From Hyperoodon ampullatus (Eukaryota > Chordata > Mammalia > Artiodactyla > Ziphiidae), in assembly GCA_949752795.1 (NCBI GenBank), contig OX457064.1:42218368-42282367 (forward strand): 64,000 bases of DNA, read 5' to 3'. The notes beneath the pieces are model-generated. The model did not search any database. It had not been told where the DNA came from and saw nothing but the letters and a program-made list of their open reading frames with translations. This document shows, in pieces, positions 37,430 through 47,952 of the stretch. Within the stretch, counting starts at the first letter, position 1. Every line of letters begins with the position of its first letter. The translations under genes and the position numbers were made by a program.

Positions 37430-37505
37430 CAACTTAAATGAACAAACACTTATTGAAAGACTATTATGGTCAAGAACTTAGGTGCTATGGAAGTAAGGAT
37501 GGTGT
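37430..37505 (-). mobile_element. Possible L2 3' end, minus strand
   Basis: GAACAAACACTTATTGAAAGACTATTATGGTCAAG parallels the antisense L2 tail (CAACAAATATTTATTGAGCACCTACTATGTGCCAGG). Short and diverged. Confidence 0.45.
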
Positions 37506-38099
37506 GATGGGGAACCACAGGTTTATTCTATGGCCTAAGTCCAATCTGATCACTGCTCACAGGACAGGTGAGAATTATTACCCGAATGGAGCTGCCATCT
37601 CTTTCTGAAACTTATGGTTCTCAGAACTAGCCTCAAAGTCAAGATGTCTCAGACTATGCCATCTTTTTATCCTGACCTTCTAGCTTTTTTGGAATACCGG
37701 TCACTTAAGCACTTTTGAATACGCCAATGTTGTCTGGCAACTGTTAGATGGCCTATGTACTACAGGTGAAGGACTGGATGAAGGGAGATGAATTTCCTAC
37801 ATGGTAAATTTGAAAAACTAATTTATATCAAGCTGTATACATCCATGGTAGGTCTACATATGCCACTCCTTTCTCTCCAACTTTACTTTTTCAAAAAGGA
37901 AACTAAATTATAACATAAATATAGATGCATACAAAACTGTCACATAGATGAAATTTCATACAGTAAACAAGGCCATGTAACAGTCTCTAGATCTGAAAAT
38001 AGAAAATATCCTGTACTCTGGACGTTCTTTCTCCTCCATGCTGGTCCCATACCCTACTTCCCCCAACAAACTCCCCCATTTCACCGATATGGAAATCCT
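37506..38099. other. Unassigned non-coding DNA
   Basis: No gene or element recognised. Confidence 0.4.
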
Positions 38100-40030
38100 T
38101 ATTTTGACTATCACTTCAGTCAAATTTTTACTGTTTCTGAGATTTTCACAAATGGAATCATATTGTATGTACTCCTTTATGTCTGACATGTTTTGCTCAA
38201 CCTTAAGTTTGTAAGATTCATTTACATTGTGTATATAGCTGTAGTTTGTTCAGTTTTGTTGTATATGTATGTGATTGTATGAATATATCATAATTTTGGG
38301 TTGTTTAAATTTTTTGGCCATTATGAGCTGTGCTGCAATGTACATTCCTGTATATGTCTTTTGGTGCACTTATGCAGTCTTATATACCCAGAAATAGAAC
38401 TGTTGGGTGAAAACTATGTGTATATTCTGCATTAGTGGATACTGCTAAACAATTGGCCTGTTAATCACAGTTGTACTCATTTACACCCACCCCATTCTGA
38501 TTCACTTGCTGCAAAGCATATCCTCATCAGATATTGTGAGTCCTTACTTATAGAAGTTTTAATGTGGTGTGGTGGTATGTCATTAGAAATATAATTTGCA
38601 TTTTCTCTATAATTAGTGATATTGAGTACTCATTTAGATTTAGATTACTGAACAGTGTATTGTTTACTTTTGATTTTCTAATGCTCTTTTTGTTACTGGT
38701 TTCTAGTTTAATTTGTCTGGGGTCAAAGAACATATTCTATATAATTTAAATCATATGAAATTTGTTTCCTTTACTAGACTCGTATAGGATCAATTTTGAT
38801 AAATGTTCTATGTCTACTAGGAAAAATATGCTTTCTCTAGATGTGGAGTGTAGTTTTCTGTGTATCTCCATTTGGTCCAGATTTTCAGTGGTGCTCAAAT
38901 TTCTCATAGCCTTGTTGACTTTGTATATACTTTAACTGAGAGAAATGTTGGAAAATTCCCAAGTGTGATTATAGACTTAGCTCTCTGATGTTAAGTTTTG
39001 CTTTATATATTTTAAGAGTAATTCATTTTATCACCCAGGTTTCACTGAAAGTTTTATCACTATGGAACACTTTTTCATCTCAAGAAATGGTTTTGCCTTA
39101 AAGTCCACTCTGTTTAATATTAGCATAGCTACTTCAGTTCTCTTGTTTACTTTTACATGGTACACATTTTACCAGTCATTTGTCAACTTATATATCTGAA
39201 TATGTTATGTATTTTCCTTCTAAAAATTTATATTTTTCTTTCAGTGTGCTAATGCTGTCTTTTAAATGCCTATTTTAATTCACTCATTGGCATGTGTTTT
39301 CTTTAACCTTTATCAAAGATATCATTTCCTTGCCTTCCTTTCCTTGCCTTTCAAGGGAGTCAAGTATCAAGTATTTTAAATGCAATTTGCCTTGTTGTTT
39401 TCCTCTAAATTTAACATATCCTCTTGGTATTTCATTTTCAGTAGTTTTAGTAACACGTGCCCAAGTGTAGTTCTCTTTGCACATATCTTCCTTGGGGTTT
39501 GAAGAAGATTTCTTCGAAGGTCTAACAATGTCTTTCATCAATTTTGGAAAATTATCATCCATTTATTCGTTTTTTTAAAACATTGTTTTTGCTCAAATTT
39601 CTCCTCATAGGTTAGATCTTCTCTTTCCCTAGAATTTTTTTTTGCTTAATTTACCTCTGTACTTAATTCAGAGAGAATTTTCTTATGATATATCTTACCA
39701 TTCACTTATTTCCCCTTCAGCTGAGTCAAATCTGCCATTGAATCCATCTTCTGAGTTTTTTATTCAGTCTAGAATGTCTATTTCGTTTTCTTTCAAATAT
39801 GCTAGTTTAAAAAACCCTCCAGAAGCTAACACACCATTGTAAAGCAATTATACTCCAATAAAAATGTTAAAAAAACCAAACAAACCAAACCCCCCAGTTC
39901 TCTGATGAAATTATTAGTTTTCATTTTATTTCCTTGCATGTTTTAAGCATAGCTCTTTAAGATCTTTCACTTTAAGATCTCTCACAGTCTTGAAACCTGT
40001 AAGCCAGTGTTTATCACTTGTTTGTCCTGC
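38100..40030 (-). mobile_element. Old LINE-1 (L1M type), minus strand, rearranged
   Basis: Three LINE-1 parts in reverse order. 38100-38640: distal 3' region (GGTTGTTTAAATTTTTTGGCC, GAGCTGTGCTGCAATG, GAACTGTTGGGTGAAAAC). 38650-39270: endonuclease region (CAAATTTCTCATAGCCTTGTTG, TTAAAGTCCACTCTGTTTAATATTAGCATAGC). 39270-40030: ORF1-proximal region (CCCAAGTGTAGTTCTCTTTG, TTCCTTGGGGTTTGAAG, TGTCTTTCATCAATTTTGG). The reverse-transcriptase part is missing. A tiny younger LINE-1 insertion interrupts it at 39823-39886. Non-functional. Confidence 0.75.
39823..39886 (+). mobile_element. Miniature LINE-1 insertion nested in an older LINE-1
   Basis: Consists of only the last ~46 bp of a cetartiodactyl LINE-1 (AGCTAACACACCATTGTAAAGC, TACTCCAATAAAAATGTT) plus an A-rich tail with CAAAC interruptions. 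The same 3' end occurs in the longer copy at 47953-48183. Flanks AAACCCTCCAG (39812-39822) and AAACCCCCCAG (39887-39897) differ at one base and are the likely duplication. The older LINE-1 reading continues on both sides. Confidence 0.85.
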
Positions 40031-40069
40031 TAGTTGATGTTCTTGTTTACTTTTCTCCTCTGTACAAAT

Positions 40070-41130
40070 TTTTTAAACAACATTTTTGCTATGTAAATTT
40101 TCAACACAGAGCAAGGTTCAGATTGTTACCTTGAATACTCATATACACATCACCAATATTGTACTATTAGTATTTTAATTTATTTGCTTGATCAACTACC
40201 ACATATCTACCCACTACATTCTGCTTACATCTATCAATCTATTTTAGGATTTATTTCAAAGTATATTAAGTATATCATAACTCTTCTACATAGTACTTTT
40301 GATATACATATGAAAACTAGAATTTAATATTTATATATGTTTATTTGGGGTATAAAAATGACATGATAAAATAGATTTGTACACTTGAAGATTTTTTGGG
40401 AAAGGATGTTTTGTGTAACTCAACCCCCTATCAAAGTATGCAACATTACTCTTACCCCAAAAAGCTCCCTCATAGTTTTTCCAAGTCAATCTCTGTCCCC
40501 ATTTCAGAGATAAAAATATGTTGCAGTTTATTCCACCAAATATTTGTTGTGGCTTTTAGGGAACTTCATTTTAATAGAACAATACCGTATGCAGCATTTT
40601 GTGTCAGAAGGCTTCATTCACTCAGATAATGTTTTTGAATTTCATTCATGTTTTTACGTGTATCACTAGTTTATTCCTATATTACTTAGTAGTAGTCAAT
40701 TATATGAATATATGATGGCTTTTCCATTATCCTATTGACAGATCTTGGGCTATTTCAGTTTTTTGGAAGTTACGAATAGAACTGCTGTGATCATTTGTCT
40801 GCAAGTTTCTGTAGACATATGTTATCATTTTTATTGGGTAATATCTAGACTTTGAAATGTATGCTTTGGTTTTGTAAGAAACTGCCAGAGATTTTCTGAA
40901 GAGGTTGCACTATTTTACTTTCCTACCAGAATGTATAGTAATTTCAGTTGCTTCATATCATCACCAACATTTGCTGTCTTCAGTCATTATTTTTAACTTT
41001 TTCTTGTGCATACCTTGTAATATCCAATTGTGATTTATGTTGGATACTCTTACGACTTCTTATTGGCAATACATATATGATTTAAAAAAATGTGTGGTTT
41101 GCCTTTCCATTATTGAGTTATAATTTTTTT
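40070..41130 (-). mobile_element. Old LINE-1 3' end (L1M type), minus strand
   Basis: Left part resembles the reverse complement of an old L1M 3' UTR (TATTTGCTTGATCAACTACCACATATCTACCC, TATTTCAAAGTATATTAAG). Right part (AACTGCTGTGATCATTTGTC, AGAAACTGCCAGAGATTTTCTG, CATCACCAACATTTGCTG) is distal ORF2 in reverse. Strong decay. Confidence 0.7.
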
Positions 41131-41740
41131 ATATCCTTACCAGATCTTAGTCATATCCTGGTTAATCTTTACTGTGTGAAAAATATATTAAAAATTGTTT
41201 GTAGAAATGACAATGTCTATGATATTACACATACATTTATATTTGTCTCTTATTGGTGCCTTTGGGATATAAGAATCTGGAATCAACTTAATTCTATAGA
41301 TTGAGATGCTTGTACCCTGGGCTGCAGTCCCCGTAATAATCAATCTTTTTTTTGTTGCTGTTTCTATTTCTGCATCTTAGGCTGCAGCACTATGTGGTAC
41401 CAACCTAAAGTGAAGGGGTTATACCACTAAACCCTTACTAATATTGGACCTGGACTCTTACTTTTCTCTTCAACACCTTAATTTCTTTCTTTCTTATTTT
41501 TATCTGGGCTTTGTTCAAGTTATTAAGTTATTGGCTCCAAACTTCCCCTTCTGTACTATTTTGTGATACTTAAACTGGAAATCTGTGAAACACATTTCTT
41601 CTCTACCAGCTGGTTCAATGATTGGCTCTTCCAAAAAGTTGCTCTGGAGAAAGATTGTAAGCCTGAAGCAGAAAGAAAGACTTGCTTGTTCCTGTTTGTT
41701 TTTCTCACATCCTGTGGGCTTCCTATCTGCTTGTGATTCC
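41131..41740. other. Unassigned non-coding DNA upstream of an LTR
   Basis: No gene recognised. Overlapping 79-codon frames on both strands (41515-41824) have no family resemblance and partly enter the LTR-like segment. Confidence 0.4.
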
Positions 41741-42198
41741 TGTGTCACAGGCAATGTTTATTTACCCAAGCAGGAACAATTTCTTCCTATACCAGCGGCT
41801 GAATCTGGTTTGCAGTTTCTCTAAAGCTTGAATAACCAGCTTTATTGTGTCTCACTCCCAGAGAGACAAGCACTGATTAACTTGGTGCCCTATTTTTAGA
41901 GGTCAGATTCCAGCCTTATGAGACCCCCAAGCTTGGAAATACCAACACCAGCTGAGCGGGACCTACTCCTCAGAGGTCTGAGTATTAGCTTGTTAGGGCC
42001 CTTTCCTCTAAATTTAAAGGAATTCAGTATCTTTCTTGTGTTCTTTCAACTCTGGGGGTGTTAGCTGTTTCCTGTAGTTGCTGCATTTATACTTTAGAGA
42101 TTTCTTTTTATCCTTTTAGCTAGTGAACAATTACTTAAATTTTCTCTATTCAAATAACTGGAGTGGTTTCTGTCTCCTTCCTGGACATGTATGACACA
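41741..42198 (+). mobile_element. ERVL/MaLR-type LTR (probable)
   Basis: Begins TGTGTCAC and ends ATGACACA, a TG...CA pair about 458 bp apart. The right end, CTGGAGTGGTTTCTGTCTCC followed by GACATGTATGACACA, is characteristic of ERVL-class LTRs. It is followed directly by GAAACTGGTTTGAAGAATGG at the position where the primer-binding site and leader start. The left boundary is a guess from the TG rule. It is an old, defective retroviral relic. Confidence 0.5.
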
Positions 42199-42500
42199 GA
42201 AACTGGTTTGAAGAATGGCCCTCCAAAATAGCCACTCAAGGATGGAATTTGGGGATAGGTTTGGTCATATGCTCGGACTTGAAAGTGGGTTGAGCTCCTC
42301 ATCAGTGGGAAGTGGGATGCTGGTAACCCATGGCACAGCTAAACCAACAATTAATAGTGATCAGCTTTGGACAAGTGCCAACTGCTGCAGGAGCTTTGGG
42401 AGGATCGAATGGTTCTGCTCTTGAAGGTTCGATGGTATTGAGGAATACAAGGACCACGGCACACAATGATTTCTTCTGAATTCTCTGAGTTTACAAAAAT
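42199..42500 (+). mobile_element. Leader/internal remnant behind the ERVL-type LTR
   Basis: GGCCCTCCAAAATAGCCACTCAAGGATGGAATTTGGGG follows the LTR in the order expected of ERVL/MaLR internal sequence. No gag, pol or env reading frame is preserved. The 69-codon frame at 42215 lies here and is not a recognised protein. Confidence 0.4.
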
Positions 42501-42616
42501 AAAATATCAAGCTTCAGTCTTTAATCTGTGTTTATATTCTATATATTAACTATATTCTCTTTCCTATCTCTTCCTTTTATTTTATACAAGTTAAATTGAA
42601 AGTTAATATTTAGTCT

Positions 42617-42947
42617 GTTTTTAAATTTTTATTTATTTATTTATTTTTGGCTGTGTTGGGTCTTCGTTGCTGCACGCAGGCTTTCTCTAGTTGTGGTGAG
42701 CAGGGGCTACTCTTGGTTGCAGTGAGCATGCTTCTCACTGTGGTGGCTTCTCTTGTTGCAGAGCACGGGCTCTAGGCACGTGGGCTCAGTAGTTGTGGCA
42801 CATGGGCTCTAGAGCGCAGGCTCAGTAATTGTGGCACACGGGCTTAGTTGCTCCACAGTATGTGGGATCTTTCCGGACCAGGGCCCGAACCCGTGTCCCC
42901 TGCATTGGCAGGAGGATTCTTAACCACTGTGCCACCAGGGAAGTCCC
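42617..42947 (-). mobile_element. Long CHR-type SINE (CHR-2-like)
   Basis: TTTA-rich tail at the left, TTGGCTGTGTTGGGTCTTCG, repeated TAGTTGTGGCACA..GGGCTC units, GTATGTGGGATCTTTCCGG, and head CCACCAGGGAAGTCCC. Twelve-base duplications AATATTTAGTCT are exact at 42605-42616 and 42948-42959. Same family as 19795-20144. Confidence 0.95.
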
Positions 42948-43062
42948 AATATTTAGTCTTTATGTAACAGAGTATTCAGATGGGCTATCACTAAATTTGA
43001 GCAGTAATTAACACAACTTATTATCTTTTAGTTTTCTAGTTTAAATACTCTAATAATGCCCC

Positions 43063-43475
43063 TGTATGAGTTACTTATTGCTATGTGACAAAAGCATTCA
43101 AAGATGTAATAGTTTCAAATAGCAATTTATTAGCTCATAATTCTGTGTGCTGGCAACTGTCTTAGTAGTTAATGATGGCTGTCAGCTGGTTTCTTTCTAT
43201 ATGTGATCTCTCATCCCCTGACTTTTCTACATGGGACAGCAGTGTTTGAAGGGGGCAAATACAGAAGCCATGAGATATCTTGAACCTCAACTCAGAAGTC
43301 ACACAATATAATTTCCACTGCATTCTACTGGTCAAAACTTCCCACAAAGACAGACCAGATTCAAGAGGTGAGAAAACAGATCCCACTTTCCATGGGTATA
43401 GTGGAAAGCCACTGCGAAGGATTATACACACATAGCTGAAAATAATTTTTGTGACCATATTGCAAACAACCTACA
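43063..43475 (+). mobile_element. MLT1-type MaLR LTR
   Basis: Starts TGTATGAGTTACTTATTGCTATGTGAC, close to the MLT1 opening TGTATCAGTTAGCTATTGC. Contains AGCAATTTATTAGCTCATAATTCTGTG and GCATTCTACTGGTCAAAACTTCCC, and closes with TGACCATATTGCAAACAACCTACA, the expected MLT1 end. About 413 bp, solo, decayed. A 98-codon minus-strand frame across it is a by-product. Confidence 0.7.
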
Positions 43476-43989
43476 CTGATCCCATTCTAAAAATTGACTG
43501 ACACCATAGGGGACCTCACCTATTCACCCACAGTTTTTTTCACTATTTGTTATTTCTTCATCTCCTCACTTATTTTCTTGGACTTAAATTTTATTGTCCA
43601 TTACGAAAATCATGTCCTTTTATTCACGTCTAAAAGATTTGTGAATTTCTACCTCAGCCATCTCTTCCTAATAAAGGCCAAACCTAGGTTTAACATGCTC
43701 TTTACCTATAGCTTGCCTGTATCCAGAAGTATTAGTCAAAATATTTAACAAATCATTTAACACACCATGACTATTTAGAAAGGATTCATCTCTACTAGTG
43801 TTTCAAAATTCTTGATTTCACCTGAGCACTTAAAATGGCAAAATACACACATGCGCACATGTGTGCACACACATACACACACACGCATCCTTATGCTGTC
43901 TGGTCTCAGTTTTATTCATGAAAGCAAGTCTTAAGCTGTCCTTAAATGTCCATAGCAATTCTATTATCATTACTCTTAAATCCTTGAGT
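43476..43989. other. Unassigned DNA with a CA repeat
   Basis: No gene recognised. Includes a mixed purine-pyrimidine CA/TG tract at about 43845-43886 (ACACATGCGCACATGTGTGCAC...), partly palindromic and of a type prone to Z-DNA. Confidence 0.5.
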
Positions 43990-45660
43990 TGACTATTTTC
44001 CACTTTCTTCCTCTAACCTTCTGCCTCAATTCTGCCCATTGTCAAATGATAGCTTCACTCTTTATTTCAGTGATAAAACAGTAGCAACCAGGAGACACAT
44101 ACCTTATTCTTTCTACCTCCAGTTCAAGTTTCCATTCCTCTTGTTACAATGAATGTATGGATTTTGCTCTTACATCTGGCCACTGTGTACTACACTAAAT
44201 ATCCTCTTGACTACTCAAGTATTTCCCTTATGCATTTTCTTTATTTTTTCCTGTACTACTAAGATCATTTACATCAAAATGTAAATATGCTTCAATATAT
44301 CTTTTTACTAAAAACAAAACAACAATAACAAAAAACTTTCCTGAACCCATATATCTGAATCCTCTCCAGTTCTGGCCCATTTATCTACTCCCCTCTGTAG
44401 CAAAACTCCTTAGAAGTGTTTTACGTACTGCCTCTATCCACTTACTTCCCTTTCCTTTCCCTTTAGTTCAATCCCAATTAGGTTTTCTCCTCTACAACTC
44501 TAATGAAATTGCTCCAGTCAAATTATGAAACTCAGTCTGTGTTCCTTCTCTTACACAACCTAACTGATGCAGTTGGTTGTTCCCTCTTTGAAACGTTTTT
44601 TTATGCTTGCTTTTTAGAAAAAGCATACTCTTGATTTTCTCCAACCTCATTAGCTTCAACTTCTCCATCTTATTGCTAGATCTTCCTAGTAACTTGGGCC
44701 ACCAAAGGGTAGAGTGTCCTGTGCTCAGTTCTTAGGATTCTCCTCTTCTCTAGTTACATTCACTCACTAGTGAGCTCATCCAGCTTCAAAGATGTAAATA
44801 CCATCCACATCTCAGTGAGTCTGCTGAATATATCTTTAGCCCTGAGTTCCACCTTGAGTTTCAGATTCATACAATAAATACCTATGTGACATAACCCACT
44901 CCATCTCTAGTCTCCCCAGCTCAGTAAACAACACTAAATTCTTCTAGTTATTTGGGCCAAACTTAGATTTTTTTTGGACTTCTCTTCTTTCATATCTCAT
45001 AATAACCCATTACCAAATTCTAGCCACTCTGTTTTCAAGATTATTTCTGACAACAGCTTTATCCTCCCTCATCTGCAAGAGCTTCCTAAGTAATATATCA
45101 GCTTCTACATGTTTCCTTACAATCTATTCTCCACATCATAGAGAAATCTTGAAATGTCCTAGTTCAGATCTTACCACTCCTCTCTTTACAAATCTCCTAA
45201 GTTTCCCCAACACATTTACAATAAAACTGAAGCTCCTCCACATGGCCCACAGGAGTCTCAATGAAATCACCAGGCCTACTCTTTGGTGTCAATTTCCATC
45301 ATCGTTCCCTCTTACATTACTCCAGCTACACTGGGTTCATCCTGCTCCCTGAACAAGCCAAATTCGTAGCTGCAGCTCCACTTGCCTTCCCACTCCTTCA
45401 TATTCTTTGGTTCTCATCTGGAATATCACTCTTTAGAAAAAACTTCCCTGACCATCCAATCTAAAATATATGGGATTTTCACTATAGCCCATTTATTTTC
45501 TTCAGGGCCCATATCACTGTTTTGTGATTTTCTTCTTTACATTCTTTCGTATTAAAATATATTTACTCTAAGATTGCTATGCTGTGTTTTTCACTGTGGA
45601 ACCAACACATTAAACAGTTACTAACACATGGTAAGTGCTAAATTAAATATTTCAAATGAA
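43990..45660 (+). mobile_element. LINE-2 (L2), 1.7 kb with decayed reverse transcriptase
   Basis: The longest L2 in the window, in consensus order: AGCAAAACTCCTTAGAAGTG near 44400, CAATCCCAATTAGGTTTTCTCC near 44470, CTCTTTGAAACGTTTTTTTATGC near 44585, CTCAGTTCTTAGGATTCTCC near 44725, ACTAGTGAGCTCATCCAGC near 44766, TCAGATCTTACCACTCC near 45163, ATGGCCCACAGGAGTC near 45241, and TTCCCTGACCATCC near 45442, with a tail near 45630. The order spans the RT core to the 3' end. No long frame survives. The two overlapping 67-codon frames at 45149 and 45261 are relics of this region. Confidence 0.8.
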
Positions 45661-45740
45661 TTATAAAAAAGGAATAAATATCATAATTTATTATGGTTAT
45701 TATAATAATTAACCATAATTATTATGTTTATGGTTATTAT
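45661..45740. repeat. AT-rich imperfect inverted repeat
   Basis: ATTTATTATGGTTATTATAATAATTAACCATAATTATTATG can fold on itself with arms centred near 45705. The unit ATGGTTATTATA recurs near 45730. Directly follows the L2 tail. Confidence 0.7.
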
Positions 45741-46164
45741 AGTTGAAATGTGATGAAATTTAAAAATAAGCCCAAATTAATTTTATGCTGAAGTGGCAAT
45801 AAAAATGATTTTCAATCTTTATTTTCCCTTCTATATTCCTGTGTTTCAAGGTCATATGGTCCAGCTTGATTTCTGCAGTGCAGGAGTTTAATTATTGTTA
45901 AAATATTATTTAGGTAGGTACCAAAATATGTTTACAAATTGGTATATGTGGCTTATAAAAGAAGTTTCTTTCTTTTATTCAATATAAAGCTATTCTTTAC
46001 AAAGGGGATATGTACATAAAAAGAGGGGATTAAAGATTAGTAGCAAGTTATATATTCACCCAGATCTATATTACCAATTTTTTTAATAAAGTAAAATTCT
46101 TACTGGTTTGTAAACTGAAAATTAATTTAACTTGGAATGAAATATATAACATCTTAACTTTAAA
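45741..46164. other. Unassigned non-coding DNA
   Basis: AT-rich; no gene or mobile element recognised. Confidence 0.4.
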
Positions 46165-46392
46165 AGGTTTACACTTATTTAACAATGTTAATGGAGGGCC
46201 CATTTTGTGCTAGGTATTTTTGTAGTTTCTGGGAACACAATGTCTACCAGACAGATCCGATCCTTATTTTCTTGGAGTTCCTCAGTTTAGTGTTGCTGGC
46301 AGACAATCATCAGTAAGTAAAATTAATTTCAGTTATTAAAAAGTGCTATGAAAATAAAAAGGCATGAAGTATTAAGACATTTTGATTATAAA
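46165..46392 (-). mobile_element. L2 3' end, minus strand
   Basis: Antisense L2 tail order: TTTTGTGCTAGGTATTTTTGTAG, GGGAACACAATGTCTACCAGACAG, CTTGGAGTTCCTCAGTTTAGTG, then AAAAGTGCTATGAAAATAAAAAGG, matching GTGCCAGGCACTGT..., GATACAGCAGTGAACAAGACAG..., ATGGAGCTTACATTCTAGTG..., AAGTGCTATGAAG. Confidence 0.75.
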
Positions 46393-46550
46393 ATTGGGAA
46401 ATCTTATAAAAGTTCTTAGATTCTCAAGTTCAATTTTTTTGTATTGATATTTTCACAATGTGGAAAGAACAATCATTTAGATCCAATGGTGTGCTGGTGG
46501 CTAGCAAGTACTAGCTCCCAAGAGCAAACTGTATATATCCCTAGTCAGTT

Positions 46551-46723
46551 ATGCACAATAGTAGCAGTAACTTGAAATTATCTGTGGTACAAGTATTTAC
46601 GCCATGGAACTTGTAAAAATGCTGAAAAAAAATCAGGGCTTCCCTTTCTTACAGAGTTGGTTGTTACACCCACCCCCCAAAACACCACTGATTATTTCAC
46701 TCTCCTACAGAAGAAAGTGTATC
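46551..46723 (+). repeat. Dispersed pair, copy A
   Basis: Similar along its length to 48970-49146, same direction. Shared blocks in order: CAATAGTAGCAGTA, ATCTGTGGTAC, AGTATTTAC, CCATGGAA, AAAAATGCT, ATCAGGGCT, CACCA(C/T)TGATTAT, AGAAGAAAGTGTATC. Either two members of an ancient repeat family I do not recognise, or a local duplication. No coding potential. Confidence 0.85.
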
Positions 46724-47004
46724 CACCAACACTGAAAGGCAACAATCTAAAACAAGGAGAAGGAAATAGGTTTTCACAAAGTAAAATTAACCTCAAGAAC
46801 TTTCCTGATGAAGGATATTATTGGAACTAGTAGCTTAGCCAGATCCACAAATAGATTATATAGGTAATAAAGCCATAGCTCCCAATCTGAGATACCTAAA
46901 CATTAACTTGACATGATTTAGAATTTCCCATCATCTAAAAGACAATTTTTCTTTATACAGTTTATCAGGTGCAATTTAATGTTTTGGGCTTGAATTAAAA
47001 TTAG
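46724..47004. other. Unassigned non-coding DNA
   Basis: Short spacer; no element recognised. Confidence 0.35.
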
Positions 47005-47013
47005 TAAAATTAG

Positions 47014-47210
47014 GGACTTCCCTGGCAGTCAAGTGGTTAAGACTTCGCCTTCCAAAGCAGGGGGTGTGGGTTTGACCCCTGGTTGTGGAGCTAAGATCCC
47101 ACGGGTCTCGTGGCCAAAAAACCAGAACGTAAAACAGAAACAATATTGTAATAAATACAATAAAGACTTTAAAAAATGGTCCACATCAAAAAAAAAATCT
47201 TGAAATAAAA
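47014..47210 (+). mobile_element. CHR-group tRNA-derived SINE with AT-rich tail
   Basis: Head GGACTTCCCTGGCAGTCAAGTGG, B-box-like GGGTTTGACCCC, then GGAGCTAAGATCCCACG, the linker GGCCAAAAAACC, and a long AT-rich tail (TACAATAAAGACTTTAAAAAATGG, CCACATCAAAAAAAAAATC). Nine-base duplications TAAAATTAG lie at 47005-47013 and 47211-47219. A different subgroup from the CHR-1 copies: it lacks the GGCCATGGC block. Confidence 0.93.
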
Positions 47211-47241
47211 TAAAATTAGTATAACATCTGAAGAAATTATA

Positions 47242-47296
47242 CCAGATGGCCAAATCATTCTTTAAAGGACTTTTAACTAGATGGCCAAGTCATTCT
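47242..47296 (+). repeat. Short tandem pair at a LINE-1 target site
   Basis: AGATGGCCAAATCATTCT at about 47244-47261 recurs as AGATGGCCAAGTCATTCT at 47279-47296, a spacing of about 35 bp. The second copy is also the left half of the LINE-1 target-site duplication, so the tandem pair predates that insertion. Confidence 0.8.
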
Positions 47297-47467
47297 ATTT
47301 TTTTTTCTTTTCATGTTTATAGTACTGTATTTTTTTTTTAATTGGAGTATAATTGCTTTACAACGTTGTGCTAGTTTCTGCTGTACAATGAAGTGAATCA
47401 GCTATATGTATACATATATCCCCTCCCTCTTGGACCTCCCCCCCACCCCTGTCCCCCATCCCACCCG
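47297..47467 (-). mobile_element. Young LINE-1 3' end with double A tail
   Basis: Reverse complement of a cetartiodactyl LINE-1 3' UTR: AATTGGAGTATAATTGCTTTACAACG, GCTGTACAATGAAGTGAATCAGC, ATACATATATCCCCTCCC, and a C-rich end. Exact 20-bp target-site duplications flank it (47277-47296 and 47468-47487), so it is recent. To its left, on the LINE-1 3' side, are two T-runs separated by about 23 bp of ordinary sequence (TTTTCATGTTTATAGTACTG). That layout is expected of a short 3' transduction. Confidence 0.93.
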
Positions 47468-47487
47468 CTAGATGGCCAAGTCATTCT

Positions 47488-47942
47488 TTAGATTCTTTTA
47501 ATTTTCTTAATCCGTTCTGCTTGGCTCTTAAGTAATAGAAGCCATTAGCTTCTATAGATAGGGGCATATTGTAAATTATTTTTTTGCATTTAGATTTCTG
47601 ATTGTTTGCTTTGTCTCTTTTCAGCTTTAAATATTTTCAAGGAGACAAAGTTTCAGAAGCTAGATTACTATTATCCCATAGAAAACATTGGAATAGTATC
47701 CACTGAACATGAATTCTGTGTAACGACATACCTTTTCTAATTTTTTGAGGAAACCATAATCACTGTTAAATAAATGGCTGCCATATTTTAATATTTCATT
47801 GTTTTCTGTTTTTGCAAGCGGGGGTTGTGTTTATTTGTTTATTCAGATTCAACTTGTACAAAAATCTTGTAAAAGCGAAACTTTCAAAACTTCTGTTAGG
47901 TTTGCACATCCAGAAGGCAAAATCTTCAGACCTTCAAAAAAT
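47488..47942. other. Unassigned non-coding DNA
   Basis: No gene recognised. Confidence 0.4.
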
Positions 47943-47952
47943 GGTGATGTAC

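Noticed and set aside
43845..43886. Regulatory Z-DNA element
   Set aside because: The CA/TG alternation is compatible with Z-DNA, but such tracts are common microsatellites and nothing ties this one to a promoter.
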